This document shows, piece by piece, positions 8,465 through 17,170 of a stretch of 64,000 bases of DNA; the first letter of the stretch is position 1, and each line of letters begins with the position of its first letter. The translations under genes were made by a program, and so were the position numbers. The stretch is taken from positions 1 to 64,000 of the forward strand of contig CADEGF010000044.1 in assembly GCA_902826815.1 (NCBI GenBank), read 5' to 3'. The DNA comes from an uncultured Mycobacteriaceae bacterium. Its GTDB lineage: Bacteria; Actinomycetota; Actinomycetes; Mycobacteriales; Mycobacteriaceae. The notes under the pieces were generated by a model. That model was not told where the DNA came from. It made no database searches and saw nothing but the letters and a program-made list of their open reading frames with translations.

Positions 8465-9142
8465 ATGCGACTGATGCTGGCGGTGTTACTGACAGCCTGC
8501 GGCCTGGCTGTTGCGCCGGGCGCGATCGGGCCTGCGTATGCGGTTCCGATGGATTGCCCGCCCAACTGTGACCGCATCCCGAGCTCCGCGTGGATCGACT
8601 CGACGGTGCTTCCGCTGTATTCGACGTATCGCTGGCCGGGTTTGGCCGGAATCGCCGTCACGGCGACCAACCCGCGGTTCAAGTTCGAAGAGGCATGCGC
8701 CACGCCGCCCACACCCGATGACCCCAGAAACGAAGTCGTCGCTGCGCGCGCCGTCGTGCCGCAGCCGGAGGGGCAGTGGCAGCTCCAGGTCCAGGTGTTG
8801 CACTGGCGGGGCGAGACGTGGCGTGGCGGCCAGCTCGCAACCGCCGTCTTCGACAAGGCGGTGGCCGCACTTCGTGGTTGCCAGCTGACCTCCCCGCTGA
8901 CTTCGCCGTCACTGACCACCGATAGCCCCAACCGGGTGGCCGCGGTGGTCAGCGGGGTACTGCCGGGACAGTCGGTGCTGCGCGAATACCTGCTGGTCAA
9001 CCCCTACAACAGCACGATCGTCGAGGTGGCGATGTGGGCCGCCACCCCGCCGCGGGTGGACTGGCCCGCCGTCGCCGACGCGCAGATCCTCGACGCCATG
9101 AATGCGCCGTTGTGCACGGCGTACATCGCTTCGTGCCGGTGA
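8465..9142 (+). CDS. Exported hypothetical protein upstream of purS
   Basis: A 225-residue secreted protein of unknown function. The first 26 residues form a signal peptide with a likely signal peptidase I site after AYA; a lipobox-like LTAC at residue 12 comes too early to be convincing. Six or more cysteines in the mature part (CPPNCD, FEEAC, RGCQL, LCTAYIASC) suggest disulfides. I chose ATG 8465; GTGs at 8456/8459 and an ATG at 8432 are alternatives. It occupies the Rv0787 slot before purS, but similarity to Rv0787 itself is not established. Confidence 0.65.
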   Translation: MRLMLAVLLTACGLAVAPGAIGPAYAVPMDCPPNCDRIPSSAWIDSTVLPLYSTYRWPGLAGIAVTATNPRFKFEEACATPPTPDDPRNEVVAARAVVPQPEGQWQLQVQVLHWRGETWRGGQLATAVFDKAVAALRGCQLTSPLTSPSLTTDSPNRVAAVVSGVLPGQSVLREYLLVNPYNSTIVEVAMWAATPPRVDWPAVADAQILDAMNAPLCTAYIASCR

Positions 9143-9165
9143 GGCGGACCTGCCGGGGCCGCCGG

Positions 9166-9171
9166 TAGAGT
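9166..9171 (+). promoter_or_regulatory. -10 element of purS, leaderless configuration
   Basis: TAGAGT is followed by 7 nt and GTG 9179. It supports GTG 9179 over GTG 9170, which falls inside the hexamer. Confidence 0.5.
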
Positions 9172-9178
9172 GAGCGCC

Positions 9179-9418
9179 GTGGCAAAGGTGGTTGTGCACG
9201 TGATGCCGAAGGCCGAAATCCTCGACCCCCAGGGGCAGGCGATCGTCGGCGCGCTGGGCCGTCTCGGCTACGGCGGAGTATCAGATGTGCGGCAGGGCAA
9301 GCGGTTTGAGCTCGAAGTCGACGACAACGTCGCCGATGAGACGGTCGCCGAGATCGCCGAATCGCTGCTGGCCAACATCGTGATCGAAGACTGGTCGGTC
9401 AGCAGGGAGCCGTCGTGA
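9179..9418 (+). CDS. purS: Phosphoribosylformylglycinamidine synthase, PurS subunit
   Basis: A 79-residue protein that forms the structural bridge of the three-part FGAM synthase (PurS-PurQ-PurL). The N-terminus [16 protein letters not shown] and the [16 protein letters not shown] block are family hallmarks. The length is normal. Start chosen at GTG 9179, matching the usual N-terminus. It overlaps purQ by 4 nt (GTGA). purL, the partner, is 7.7 kb away on the same strand. Confidence 0.94.
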   Translation: MAKVVVHVMPKAEILDPQGQAIVGALGRLGYGGVSDVRQGKRFELEVDDNVADETVAEIAESLLANIVIEDWSVSREPS

Positions 9419-10092
9419 CCGCTCGGGTGGGGGTCATCACCTTTCCCGGCACCCTCGACGACGTGGACGCCGCACGCGCGGTCCGGCTGTCCGGCGCGGA
9501 GGCCGTCAGCCTCTGGCACGCCGACGCTGACCTCAAGGGTGTCGACGCCGTCGTCGTTCCCGGCGGCTTCTCCTACGGCGATTACCTGCGCTGCGGCGCC
9601 ATCGCCAAGTTCGCGCCCGTGATGAAGTCGGTCATCGACGCCGCAGGCAGCGGCATGCCGGTGTTGGGGATTTGCAACGGTTTTCAGGTGTTGTGCGAAG
9701 CGGGGCTGCTGCCCGGCGCACTGACCCGCAACGCCGGGCTGCACTTCGTGTGCCGCGACCTGTGGCTGGAGGTGGCGTCCAACACGTCGGCGTGGACGAC
9801 CCGCTACGACCTGGGCGCCGACCTTCTGGTGCCGCTGAAATCCGGCGAGGGCCGCTATGTGGCGCCCGAGGATGTGCTCGACAAGCTCGAGGGCGACGGC
9901 CGCGTGGTGTTCCGCTACCGCGACAACCCCAACGGCTCGATGCGCGATATCGCGGGCATTGCGTCTGCAAACGGCCGGGTGGTCGGGCTGATGCCGCACC
10001 CCGAGCACGCGACGGAGGCGCTCACCGGGCCGTCCGACGACGGGCTCGGGCTGTTCTACTCCGCGATCGACGCGGTTCTCGCCAACGCCTGA
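9415..10092 (+). CDS. purQ: Phosphoribosylformylglycinamidine synthase, glutaminase subunit
   Basis: A 225-residue class I glutamine amidotransferase that supplies ammonia to PurL. The nucleophile is Cys87 in [13 protein letters not shown]. The catalytic His and Glu are in [11 protein letters not shown] (His195, Glu197). The oxyanion region is [17 protein letters not shown] start overlapping the purS stop indicates translational coupling. Confidence 0.96.
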   Translation: MTARVGVITFPGTLDDVDAARAVRLSGAEAVSLWHADADLKGVDAVVVPGGFSYGDYLRCGAIAKFAPVMKSVIDAAGSGMPVLGICNGFQVLCEAGLLPGALTRNAGLHFVCRDLWLEVASNTSAWTTRYDLGADLLVPLKSGEGRYVAPEDVLDKLEGDGRVVFRYRDNPNGSMRDIAGIASANGRVVGLMPHPEHATEALTGPSDDGLGLFYSAIDAVLANA

Positions 10093-10101
10093 GCCGCGGG
10101 C

Positions 10102-10129
10102 CGCAGTGCGCTGGACGCAGTGCGCTGGA
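10102..10129. repeat. Tandem duplication, 14 bp x 2
   Basis: CGCAGTGCGCTGGA occurs twice head to tail, then a third unit starts and diverges (CGCACG). It sits just after purQ in the gap before the convergent encapsulin gene. Confidence 0.8.
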
Positions 10130-10136
10130 CGCACGA

Positions 10137-10194
10137 CGAGCGTGCACAGAATGCCAGTATCGAGCGGCGTGTCGTGTGCGAACGCGCACGCTCG
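10137..10194. repeat. 58-bp intergenic hairpin element (copy A)
   Basis: Terminal 9-bp perfect inverted repeats CGAGCGTGC and GCACGCTCG bound a 58-bp unit in the purQ/encapsulin convergent gap. A smaller stem (GTGCG/CGCAC) lies inside. It may act as a bidirectional terminator or be a dispersed palindromic repeat. A structurally similar 62-bp unit follows pstB. Confidence 0.55.
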
Positions 10195-10203
10195 CGGTCC
10201 CGA

Positions 10204-11001
10204 TCAGGGGGCCAGCGCCACCGAGGCTTCCGCGGTGTAGCACAGGAACGTCAACGTCTCCTGCAGGTACAACCGCACTGTCTCTGCGTCATGCGAAAGA
10301 TATCCGATACACACATCTGTACCGAGCTGAAGATCGAAATCACCACCGCGGGTGGACAATACGAAGGCGCCGTCGATGGCGGGCGCCCAGATGATCTCGC
10401 CGTCGACCAGCCGGTTGAGGTGCTCTCGGATCGGATAGCCGTGCGCGGTGGTCTCGCTGACCTTCGTGTAGATGTCGGCAGAAAGCAGTACCGAATACGG
10501 CCCGTCGACGCCGGCGAGCCGCAGCTCGGAGAGCGCCTGCGCGAGCACGTCGGGCATGTCCCCCGGGTCGCTCGGCAGCGCCAGCGCCGGGTTGGAGCTG
10601 CAGGCGCGGATGCCGTCGATCGCCCCGGCCTTGTAGCCCTCGAAGATGGCCCGGTCCTCCACGAACGCCAGCTTCTTCGCGGCTTCCTTGACCGGATCCC
10701 AATCCGAGTCCTGCGAACCGCGCTCGACATCATCGATATCGGTGCGCGACAACGTGAACGGCACCCGCAGCCGCACCAGCGGCCTACTCTCCCGGAGGTG
10801 GGCGATCACACCGTCGCCGGGGGCGCCCACATCGAGCAGATGCCCGGTGCTGATCGCAGCGGTGGCCGGGCCGCTCGGCTCGCTGACGTCGACGACGCGC
10901 CGCCCCGCGATGTGTCGCTTGAAGGTGCGCGTCGCCTCCATTTCTATTTCCGCCCAGGCCTCCTCGGTGATCGGAGCCAGGTCGCGGTAGAGGTTGTTCA
11001 T
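10204..11001 (-). CDS. Encapsulin nanocompartment shell protein (Cfp29-like)
   Basis: A 265-residue HK97-fold shell protein with the family N-terminus NNLYRDLAPITEEAW and conserved blocks AGRRVVDVSEPSGP, RVPFTLSRTDIDDVERGS and RAIFEGYK. Copies assemble into a hollow cage. It directly follows its cargo, the DyP peroxidase, with a 4-nt overlap (10998-11001), so both come from one mRNA. The M. tuberculosis equivalent is Cfp29 (Rv0798c). Confidence 0.95.
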   Translation of the reverse strand: MNNLYRDLAPITEEAWAEIEMEATRTFKRHIAGRRVVDVSEPSGPATAAISTGHLLDVGAPGDGVIAHLRESRPLVRLRVPFTLSRTDIDDVERGSQDSDWDPVKEAAKKLAFVEDRAIFEGYKAGAIDGIRACSSNPALALPSDPGDMPDVLAQALSELRLAGVDGPYSVLLSADIYTKVSETTAHGYPIREHLNRLVDGEIIWAPAIDGAFVLSTRGGDFDLQLGTDVCIGYLSHDAETVRLYLQETLTFLCYTAEASVALAP

Positions 11002-12026
11002 CGGGGGGTTCCTTTCAGGCTGCCGATGCCGAGTGATCCGTCACTGGGTAGGACGGGGACTGTCGCAGGTTCGGGTTCGGCGGGCGCCGAATCCGCCAGC
11101 GGCGGTGGATCATCGAGGAAGTCGACGGTCGGGGTGAAGAACATGCTTCCGGTCAGCGCGGTGGAGAAGTCCAAGATCCGGTCGGTGTTTCCGGGCGGGT
11201 CGCCGATGAACATGTTGTCCAGCATGCGCTCGGTCACCGCGGGCGTGCGGGAGTAGCCGATGTAGTAGGTGCCGAACTCGCCCTTGCCGATCTCACCGAA
11301 CGGCATGTTGGCCCGCATGATCTTGAGCTCGTTGCCGTCGGCGTCTTCGATGACGTTCAAGGCGAGGTGTGAATTGGCAGGCTTGACGGCATCGTCGAGC
11401 TCGATGTCGTCGAGTTTGGTGCGGCCGATCACCCGTTCCTGCTCTTCGGTGGACAGCGAGTTCCACGAATCCATGTCGTGCACGTACTTCTGGACGTGCA
11501 CGTAGCAGCCGCCTGCGAAGTCGGGATCCTCGTCGCCAACCTGGGTGGCCGACACCGCGATCGGCCCGTCCGGGTTCTCGGTGCCGTCGACGAACCCCAT
11601 CAGGTCGCGGTTGTCGAAGAATTTGAAGCCGTGCACTTCGTCGACGATCGTCACGGCCCCGCCCATCGACTCGACAATCTTGGTGGCCAGCTCGAAGCAG
11701 ACGTCCATCGACTCGGCGCGGATGTGAAACAACAGATCGCCGGGCGTCGACGGAGCGTTGTGCCTGCCGCCCTGGACTTCGACGAACGGGTGCAGCTCGG
11801 CCGGCCGCGGTCCGGAGAACAGCCGGTCCCACGCCTCGGATCCGATCGAGGTGACCACCGAGAGATGCTTCGTCGGGTCGCGGAAGCCGATCGACCGGAC
11901 CAACCCCGATACATCGGGCAGCGCATCGTGGACGGCGGACTCGCCGCGTTCATCGATCGTCGCCACCAGGAAAATCGCGGCAGGAGTCAGCGGCGCTAGG
12001 ACCGGTTGCGGCTGAACTGCGGGCAC
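10998..12026 (-). CDS. Dye-decolorizing heme peroxidase (DyP), encapsulin cargo
   Basis: A 342-residue heme peroxidase. The distal GFVDGTENP motif gives Asp147, the proximal heme ligand is His220 in PANSHLALN, and Arg238 (KIMRANMPFGE) is the distal Arg. After a Pro/Ala-rich linker the C-terminus ends in DGSLGIGSLKG, which matches the known targeting peptide that docks cargo inside encapsulin shells. There is no signal peptide. Start GTG 12026 has a leaderless-type -10. Role: peroxide-dependent oxidation inside the nanocompartment; natural substrate unknown. Confidence 0.95.
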   Translation of the reverse strand: MPAVQPQPVLAPLTPAAIFLVATIDERGESAVHDALPDVSGLVRSIGFRDPTKHLSVVTSIGSEAWDRLFSGPRPAELHPFVEVQGGRHNAPSTPGDLLFHIRAESMDVCFELATKIVESMGGAVTIVDEVHGFKFFDNRDLMGFVDGTENPDGPIAVSATQVGDEDPDFAGGCYVHVQKYVHDMDSWNSLSTEEQERVIGRTKLDDIELDDAVKPANSHLALNVIEDADGNELKIMRANMPFGEIGKGEFGTYYIGYSRTPAVTERMLDNMFIGDPPGNTDRILDFSTALTGSMFFTPTVDFLDDPPPLADSAPAEPEPATVPVLPSDGSLGIGSLKGTPR

Positions 12027-12032
12027 CGTTGA

Positions 12033-12038
12033 ACCCTA
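12033..12038 (-). promoter_or_regulatory. -10 element of the dyp-encapsulin operon, leaderless configuration
   Basis: On the minus strand TAGGGT is followed by 6 nt and the dyp GTG at 12026. Confidence 0.5.
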
Positions 12039-12068
12039 AATCAAGATCTTGGGCGAAGATGGTGAACC

Positions 12069-13349
12069 ATGTCGGCAAGTGCACAGGGGCTGTGTGAGTT
12101 CATCGACGCCTCGCCGTCGCCGTTTCATGTCTGCGAGACGATCGCCCAGCGGCTGCGGCAGGCGGGCTTCGTCGAACTTGCTGAGTCCGATAGCTGGCCT
12201 GCCGCGGCGAGCCGCGAATCAGGCACAGCCGGTGACTTCTTCACCGTCCGTGCGGGTTCGCTGGTGGCGTGGCGGCCAGGTAACGCGTCCGATGCCCCGT
12301 TCCGGATCGTCGGCGCCCACACCGACAGCCCCAATCTGCGGGTCAAACAGCATCCCGACCGCTTCGTATCCGGTTGGCAGGTGGTCGCGCTTGCGCCCTA
12401 CGGCGGGGCGTGGCTGAACTCATGGCTCGATCGCGACCTCGGTATCAGCGGCCGGCTGTCGGTGCGCGAGGCCGACAGAATCGGACACCGGTTGATCCGG
12501 ATCGACGAGCCGATCCTGCGGGTGCCGCAGCTGGCGATCCACCTGGCCGAAGACCGCAAGGCGGTATCGCTGGATCCGCAGCGGCACGTGAACGCCGTAT
12601 GGGGTGTCGGCAGCGGACCGCGGTCGTTCCTTGGATATGTCGCCGAGAAGGCCGGGGTGGACGCCGACGAGGTGCTGGGAATCGACCTGATGACCCACGA
12701 TCTGACCCCGTCGACGCTGGCGGGCGCAGTGGGCGAGTTGGTCAGCGCGCCGCGACTGGACAACCAGTGCACCTGCTACGCGGGCCTCGAGGCGTTCCTG
12801 GCCGCGGAGCCGACGGGCCACGCTCCGGTGCTCGCCCTCTTCGACCACGAGGAGGTCGGCTCACAGTCCGATCACGGCGCGCAGTCCGAGCTGCTGCTGA
12901 CGGTCCTCGAGCGCATCACGCTTGCCGCGGGCGGCGGCCGCGAGGACTTCCTGCGCAGGCTGCCCGGCTCGATGGTGGCGTCGGGCGATATGGCGCATGC
13001 CACCCATCCGAACTACCCCGAGCGCCACGAGCCGTATCACCTGATCGAGGTCAACGCGGGCCCCGTGCTCAAGGTGCAGCCGAACCTGCGTTATGCCACC
13101 GACGGTCGCACCGCGGCGGCGTTCGCACTCGCCTGCAGGCAGGCGGACGTCCCGCTGCAACGCTACGAACACCGTGCCGACCTGCCGTGCGGATCGACGA
13201 TCGGCCCGATGACCGCGGCAGGTACCGGAATCCCGACGGTCGACGTCGGCGCCGCGCAGCTGGCCATGCACTCGGCCCGAGAGGTGATGGGAGCCGACGA
13301 TGTCGGCGCGTATTCGGCGGCGCTGCAGGCGTTCCTGGCGCCCGGCTGA
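12069..13349 (+). CDS. pepC: M18-family aspartyl aminopeptidase (Rv0800-like)
   Basis: A 426-residue zinc aminopeptidase that removes acidic N-terminal residues. Metal and catalytic motifs are visible in order: [13 protein letters not shown] (first zinc His-Thr-Asp), [12 protein letters not shown] (catalytic Glu-Glu) and the C-terminal [22 protein letters not shown] (zinc His). The length fits the family. Start ATG 12069. It is divergent from dyp, with 42 bp between the starts. Confidence 0.94.
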   Translation: MSASAQGLCEFIDASPSPFHVCETIAQRLRQAGFVELAESDSWPAAASRESGTAGDFFTVRAGSLVAWRPGNASDAPFRIVGAHTDSPNLRVKQHPDRFVSGWQVVALAPYGGAWLNSWLDRDLGISGRLSVREADRIGHRLIRIDEPILRVPQLAIHLAEDRKAVSLDPQRHVNAVWGVGSGPRSFLGYVAEKAGVDADEVLGIDLMTHDLTPSTLAGAVGELVSAPRLDNQCTCYAGLEAFLAAEPTGHAPVLALFDHEEVGSQSDHGAQSELLLTVLERITLAAGGGREDFLRRLPGSMVASGDMAHATHPNYPERHEPYHLIEVNAGPVLKVQPNLRYATDGRTAAAFALACRQADVPLQRYEHRADLPCGSTIGPMTAAGTGIPTVDVGAAQLAMHSAREVMGADDVGAYSAALQAFLAPG

Positions 13350-13357
13350 GCTCTCGC

Positions 13358-13747
13358 TCAGGCGGGCTCGACCAGGTCGTAGCGGATGACGTTCTCCACC
13401 ACGACGCCGTTGCGGGCGCGGACCCGATCGAGGCCGCGGATCGCGATCGGGCCGTCCGGTCCGGTGCCGTTGCCGGTGTAGTGCAGGTACACGAGCTGCT
13501 CGCCGGGCTCGGCGCCGTCCACGGTCGCGCTGTCGACGAGCTCGAGCGTCAGGTCGGGTACGGCGCCGATCAGCTCGGCGATCTTGCCGACGTAGGGCTC
13601 CTTGCCGCGCACCGGGGTCGGATCGCCCTGCCAGTAGCCGACGATGTCGTCGGCGAGGACGTCGCCTGCGCGAGACGCATCCGGCGCGGCCCAGAATGCG
13701 GCCCACAACTCGGCGCTGAACTTGGGTTGGGTCTGTGTTTCGGTCAT
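13358..13747 (-). CDS. SnoaL-like/NTF2-fold small protein
   Basis: A 129-residue protein with the pattern of the NTF2/SnoaL fold: an N-terminal helix (AELWAAFWAAP), the YVGKIAELIGAVPDLTLELVD core and a C-terminal strand pair around RGLDRVRARNGVVVENVIRYD. Members are often small isomerases, cyclases or stress proteins; no specific activity can be assigned. Convergent with pepC (8 bp apart). Confidence 0.68.
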   Translation of the reverse strand: MTETQTQPKFSAELWAAFWAAPDASRAGDVLADDIVGYWQGDPTPVRGKEPYVGKIAELIGAVPDLTLELVDSATVDGAEPGEQLVYLHYTGNGTGPDGPIAIRGLDRVRARNGVVVENVIRYDLVEPA

Positions 13748-13837
13748 GGCCCAAGCCTGCGTCGTGTTCGGCCGCAGCTCAATTACGTGCGAGGTAATGC
13801 CTTACTGCGATCCCGCCGACTTGTCAGGGGGCTGGAA

Positions 13838-13843
13838 TAGGGT
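13838..13843 (+). promoter_or_regulatory. -10 element of the VOC protein gene, leaderless configuration
   Basis: TAGGGT is followed by 7 nt and the ATG at 13851. Confidence 0.5.
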
Positions 13844-13850
13844 CAGCGGT

Positions 13851-14195
13851 ATGGCGCTCAAAGCAGAGAACATCACCATCGACACCACCGACCCCGAGAA
13901 GCTCGCCGCCTGGTGGGCCCGCGCGCTCAACGGAGAGGTAAACGCTGTCGCACCACCGTTTTTCGTCGTCGTGGCGCTGCCGGAAGGGCCCGGCCTTGCC
14001 TTCCAGCAGGTCGAGGACCCCACGCCGGGGAAGAACCGCGTGCATGTCGACTTCAGCACCTCCGATATGGAGGCCGAGGTGAAACGGTTGGTCGACCTCG
14101 GCGCCAGCGAAACCGGCAGGGGAAACTTCGGCGAATTCGAGTGGGTGGTGCTCGCCGACCCCGACGGCAACGCGTTCTGCGTGGCAGGCGGCTAG
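13851..14195 (+). CDS. VOC-superfamily (glyoxalase-like) protein, Rv0801-like
   Basis: A 114-residue single-repeat vicinal-oxygen-chelate protein. Pattern: ENITIDTTDPEKLAAWWARAL at the start, HVDFSTSDMEAEVKRLVDLGA in the middle and VVLADPDGNAFCV at the end. The first metal-ligand position of true glyoxalases is not clearly kept, so enzymatic activity is uncertain. ATG 13851 is supported by the -10 just upstream. Confidence 0.82.
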   Translation: MALKAENITIDTTDPEKLAAWWARALNGEVNAVAPPFFVVVALPEGPGLAFQQVEDPTPGKNRVHVDFSTSDMEAEVKRLVDLGASETGRGNFGEFEWVVLADPDGNAFCVAGG

Positions 14196-14206
14196 CGGCA
14201 GCCGGT

Positions 14207-15361
14207 TCAGCCCTGGCTGCCGCTGTGCACGACGCTCTGCCAGAGGTCGGACCAATCCGAGTACTGCTCCGAGATCGCTTCGACGTCGGACTTGATCGGG
14301 TCGATCTTCACCCCGCCGAAGCTGTCGGCAGCCATGTTCTCGTTGCTGGGCGTACGGCTGTCCCCGATGAACGCCTGCTGGCCTTCAGGTCCGAGAATGA
14401 AGTCCTGTAGCAGCAGCGCGCCCGCCGGGTTCGCCGCCGCACACGTCACCCCGACACTCGTCACCTCGGCGACAACGGGAACCGCCACCGGGGTGAACTC
14501 CAGCGGCGCGCCCTTGGCCTGAAGCTCGCGGATCCGGGCGATGTAGATGTTGGCGGCGATGCCGTACTGGCCCGCGACGACGAGGTCCGCTGTCGCGGTG
14601 TGCCCGTCAGTGATCGCCGAGTTGGACGCGATGTCCTTGAACAACTGCACGGCCTGATCCTTCGTCATGCCCTGCGTCTGCAGATAGTTCACCAGCGAGG
14701 CGAACCAGAACACGTCGCTGCCCTCCAACGCCAACTTGCCCTTGAACCGCGGATCCTTCAGGTCCTCCAACGACTTCGGCGCCTGCTCAGGTGTGACAGC
14801 GTCGGTGTTCCAGACCGGCACGATGTAACTAAGCCGGTCTCCGGTGAAGTTGTCGAACCTCGCGCTCTCGGTGACACCGTCGATGAACGGGGAGTCGGCG
14901 GGTGCGAGCAACTTCTCTTGATCGAGGATCGCCATCTCCAACGAGTCGAGCTCGATGAGATCGGCTCCGGCGAAGTTGGCCTGCGACTCCTGCAGCACAC
15001 GCTCGCGAATCTGCTCGCTGCCCGCGCGATAGACGCTGACGTGCAGACCGTCGTACTTCTTTTCGAACGGGTCGGTGATGATCGTCGGATCGTTCACCTC
15101 TCCGTACAGGTTGACCGTTCCGTCCTTGGTCTTCTTCGCCTCCTCGAGCAAGGCCTTCTCGCGGTCCTGCGGCGACATTCCCTTGAGCTTGTCCTCCAAC
15201 GCGATGGTGGTGCTGTTGTCGCACTTGCCCTTACCGGCGGCCGCGTCTGGCGAGCCCGACTCGGAATCACCACCTGGCGCCGAGCACGCGGCTACGACGA
15301 GCGCCGTCGAAAGCAGGCCTGCGAGCAATCCGCGTTGCGACATGGAACAGAAGAACGACAT
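14207..15361 (-). CDS. ABC-transporter substrate-binding lipoprotein (family 1)
   Basis: A 384-residue lipoprotein. The signal peptide ends in the lipobox VAAC (Cys26). The mature part has the type II periplasmic-binding fold pattern of iron/thiamine/putrescine-type binding proteins (GTVNLYGEVNDPTIITDPFEKKY, LIVPVWNTD-like block, FILGPEGQQAFIGDS). No permease or ATPase gene is next to it, so it is an orphan binding protein here; a cupin gene lies just upstream on the same strand. Start ATG 15361 has GGAGAAG 7 nt before it; ATG 15343 is an alternative. Confidence 0.85.
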   Translation of the reverse strand: MSFFCSMSQRGLLAGLLSTALVVAACSAPGGDSESGSPDAAAGKGKCDNSTTIALEDKLKGMSPQDREKALLEEAKKTKDGTVNLYGEVNDPTIITDPFEKKYDGLHVSVYRAGSEQIRERVLQESQANFAGADLIELDSLEMAILDQEKLLAPADSPFIDGVTESARFDNFTGDRLSYIVPVWNTDAVTPEQAPKSLEDLKDPRFKGKLALEGSDVFWFASLVNYLQTQGMTKDQAVQLFKDIASNSAITDGHTATADLVVAGQYGIAANIYIARIRELQAKGAPLEFTPVAVPVVAEVTSVGVTCAAANPAGALLLQDFILGPEGQQAFIGDSRTPSNENMAADSFGGVKIDPIKSDVEAISEQYSDWSDLWQSVVHSGSQG

Positions 15362-15410
15362 CGGTCTTCTCCGATCGTGCAGGACGAGAGTTGAGAGCTT
15401 GAAGTGCCTG

Positions 15411-15836
15411 TCACTCAGTGCTGTTCGCGATTTGCGAACCTCTGAACTTGCGCGGCCTGTGGTCGACGCGGGTGTCGGGGTTGACGCGTGGGTCGCGGGC
15501 GGCCACGTGCAGGATCTCGAGCATTTCGTCGCCGGCGCCCTCGAACCAGTACGGGGTGTCGTGTTCGATCAGGATGCCCTGCATCGGGCCGAGGTCCCCG
15601 ATCACTTCGTCATCGTGGTCGTAGAACTTCGCGCGCCCCTTGAGCACGAACCAGAACCCGTCATTGCCGGTGTGGCTGTGCAGATTGTTGGCCCCCTTCT
15701 CGCCGAGGACCTGGACGTCCGCGTCGAGCAGCGACGTTCGGCAGAGCCGGAAGTGCTTCTTCGGTGCGTTGAACGGCGGCGGTGTGCCGCCGTACTCGAA
15801 TCTGGCTGGGGTGGCCTGGTCCTGCGAACCCTCCAT
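15411..15836 (-). CDS. Cupin-domain protein
   Basis: A 141-residue single-domain cupin. The first metal motif is seen as NNLHSHTGNDGFWFVLKGRAKFY (about residues 50-72) and the second as GILIEHDTPYWFEGAGDEMLEILHV (about 90-115). ATG 15836 was chosen with GGAG upstream. It is 49 nt before the lipoprotein gene on the same strand and probably in the same operon. A 19-bp palindrome lies 34 nt upstream of its start. Confidence 0.78.
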   Translation of the reverse strand: MEGSQDQATPARFEYGGTPPPFNAPKKHFRLCRTSLLDADVQVLGEKGANNLHSHTGNDGFWFVLKGRAKFYDHDDEVIGDLGPMQGILIEHDTPYWFEGAGDEMLEILHVAARDPRVNPDTRVDHRPRKFRGSQIANSTE

Positions 15837-15869
15837 GACACTCCGTTCTCCGCCAGAGCGAATATTGCA

Positions 15870-15888
15870 TTGTATATCTAAAATACAA
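15870..15888. promoter_or_regulatory. 19-bp palindromic operator upstream of cupin/lipoprotein genes
   Basis: TTGTATATCTAAAATACAA has perfect 6-bp arms (TTGTAT/ATACAA) around a 7-nt centre, in an AT-rich promoter region. The form resembles GntR-family operators, but no regulator gene of that family is nearby. Confidence 0.55.
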
Positions 15889-15949
15889 ACCATAGGACCA
15901 CCGCCAGTCGTGGTCAAGGGTCAACCGAGCCCCGGCTGCACGCGCTGGA

Positions 15950-17170
15950 ATGATCGCGACCGTGCTGCTGTCGCTGATCGCCGTCTCGGTCGTCCTGGTC
16001 GCGTGGTCGCTGCTCGCCCGCCGGTTGGAGCGCTGGCGGGTCACCGCGCCGATGTTCCTTGTGCTCGCGGGCATCGCCGTCGGCCTCTCCGCCCAGGACG
16101 TCCTTGCCGACACGCTGAACACCGATACCGCGCAGCACGTCGCCGAAATCATCCTCGCCGTACTGCTTTTCGTCGACGCCACCGACATCCGCGGCGGGCT
16201 CTTCGGCAGCGAGCCGCGCGGGGCGATGCGAGTCCTGTTCATCGCGATGCCGCTGAGCCTGGCCCTGTCGGTCGCGCTGGGCCTGTGGCTGCTGCCGAGC
16301 CTCGGGTGGGCGGTGCTACTTGCCATCGCGTGCGTGGTGGTGCCCATCGACTTCGCGCCCGCCGCGTCGATCCTGCGCGACCGCCGCGTGCCCGAGCGGG
16401 TGCGCGACGTGCTCAACGTCGAGGCCGGCTACAACGACGGCATCGTCTCACCGCTCTTCATCTTCGCCCTCGCGCTCGCGGGCGACCGCTCGCATGCGGC
16501 GACCCCGATGGACGCACTGGGTTCGGCCGTGCCGCAGGCGGTCAAGGCGGTCCTGGTCGGTATCGCGGTCGGCGCCGCGCTGGCGCTGCTCACCAACGCC
16601 GCCGAGCGGCGCGGGGAGATGACCGACCAAAGCAAGCGGCTTGTTCTGGTGGCCGCGCCGATGCTGGCCTACGGGCTCAGCCTGGCCGTCGACGGAAACG
16701 GCTTCGTCTCGGCTTTCGTCTGCGGGATCGCGTACAACGTGCTGCGTCGCTCCGAGGCGATACGCAGTGAGCTCGAACTGCTCGATGACATCGGCTTCCT
16801 GCTGACGGCTGGGATGTGGTTCGTCTTCGGCGCCACCGCCGTCTTGGCCCTGAACTTCGGGGTGCCGTGGGGAACCGTGCTGTTCTGCCTGCTCGCGCTG
16901 ACGGTGGTGCGGCTGTTGCCCGTGCTTGTCGCGATGCTCGGTTCGGGATTCTCGTGGCCCGAACGGCTCCTGCTCGGCTGGCTCGGGCCTCGCGGCACCA
17001 CGTCGATCGTGTTCGGGTTGCTGGCCTTCAACGTGCTCACCGGCGAAGACGAGCGGGCGGTGCTGTTGACCGTGGTCATCGCCGTGCTTGGCAGTGTGAT
17101 CCTGCACGGGATCGGCGCGCCCGCGGCTGCCCGCGCGTATGGCAGGTCGCAAACTAAACTGGCCGAGTGA
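15950..17170 (+). CDS. Cation:proton antiporter (CPA1/NhaP type)
   Basis: A 406-residue integral membrane protein with about 11-12 hydrophobic segments. The conserved [14 protein letters not shown] stretch (about residues 128-141) and [21 protein letters not shown] (about 153-173, with the Asn-Asp pair) are the ion-site helices of the NhaP/NHE family. [14 protein letters not shown] (about 345-358) is the C-terminal conserved helix. Its stop overlaps the purL start by 4 nt, so purL's own promoter lies inside its coding region. Confidence 0.9.
   Translation: MIATVLLSLIAVSVVLVAWSLLARRLERWRVTAPMFLVLAGIAVGLSAQDVLADTLNTDTAQHVAEIILAVLLFVDATDIRGGLFGSEPRGAMRVLFIAMPLSLALSVALGLWLLPSLGWAVLLAIACVVVPIDFAPAASILRDRRVPERVRDVLNVEAGYNDGIVSPLFIFALALAGDRSHAATPMDALGSAVPQAVKAVLVGIAVGAALALLTNAAERRGEMTDQSKRLVLVAAPMLAYGLSLAVDGNGFVSAFVCGIAYNVLRRSEAIRSELELLDDIGFLLTAGMWFVFGATAVLALNFGVPWGTVLFCLLALTVVRLLPVLVAMLGSGFSWPERLLLGWLGPRGTTSIVFGLLAFNVLTGEDERAVLLTVVIAVLGSVILHGIGAPAAARAYGRSQTKLAE
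17155..17160 (+). promoter_or_regulatory. -10 element of purL, leaderless configuration, inside the antiporter gene
   Basis: TAAACT is followed by 6 nt and the purL GTG at 17167. Confidence 0.5.

Noticed and set aside
8465-8500. Lipobox-like LTAC at residue 12 of the exported protein before purS
   Set aside because: Too close to the N-terminus for a lipoprotein signal; a signal peptidase I site at about residue 26 is more plausible.
6613-8571. A 652-codon plus-strand frame across the flavoprotein and MBL genes
   Set aside because: Very Arg-rich, no motif, and it crosses two well-supported genes in other frames.
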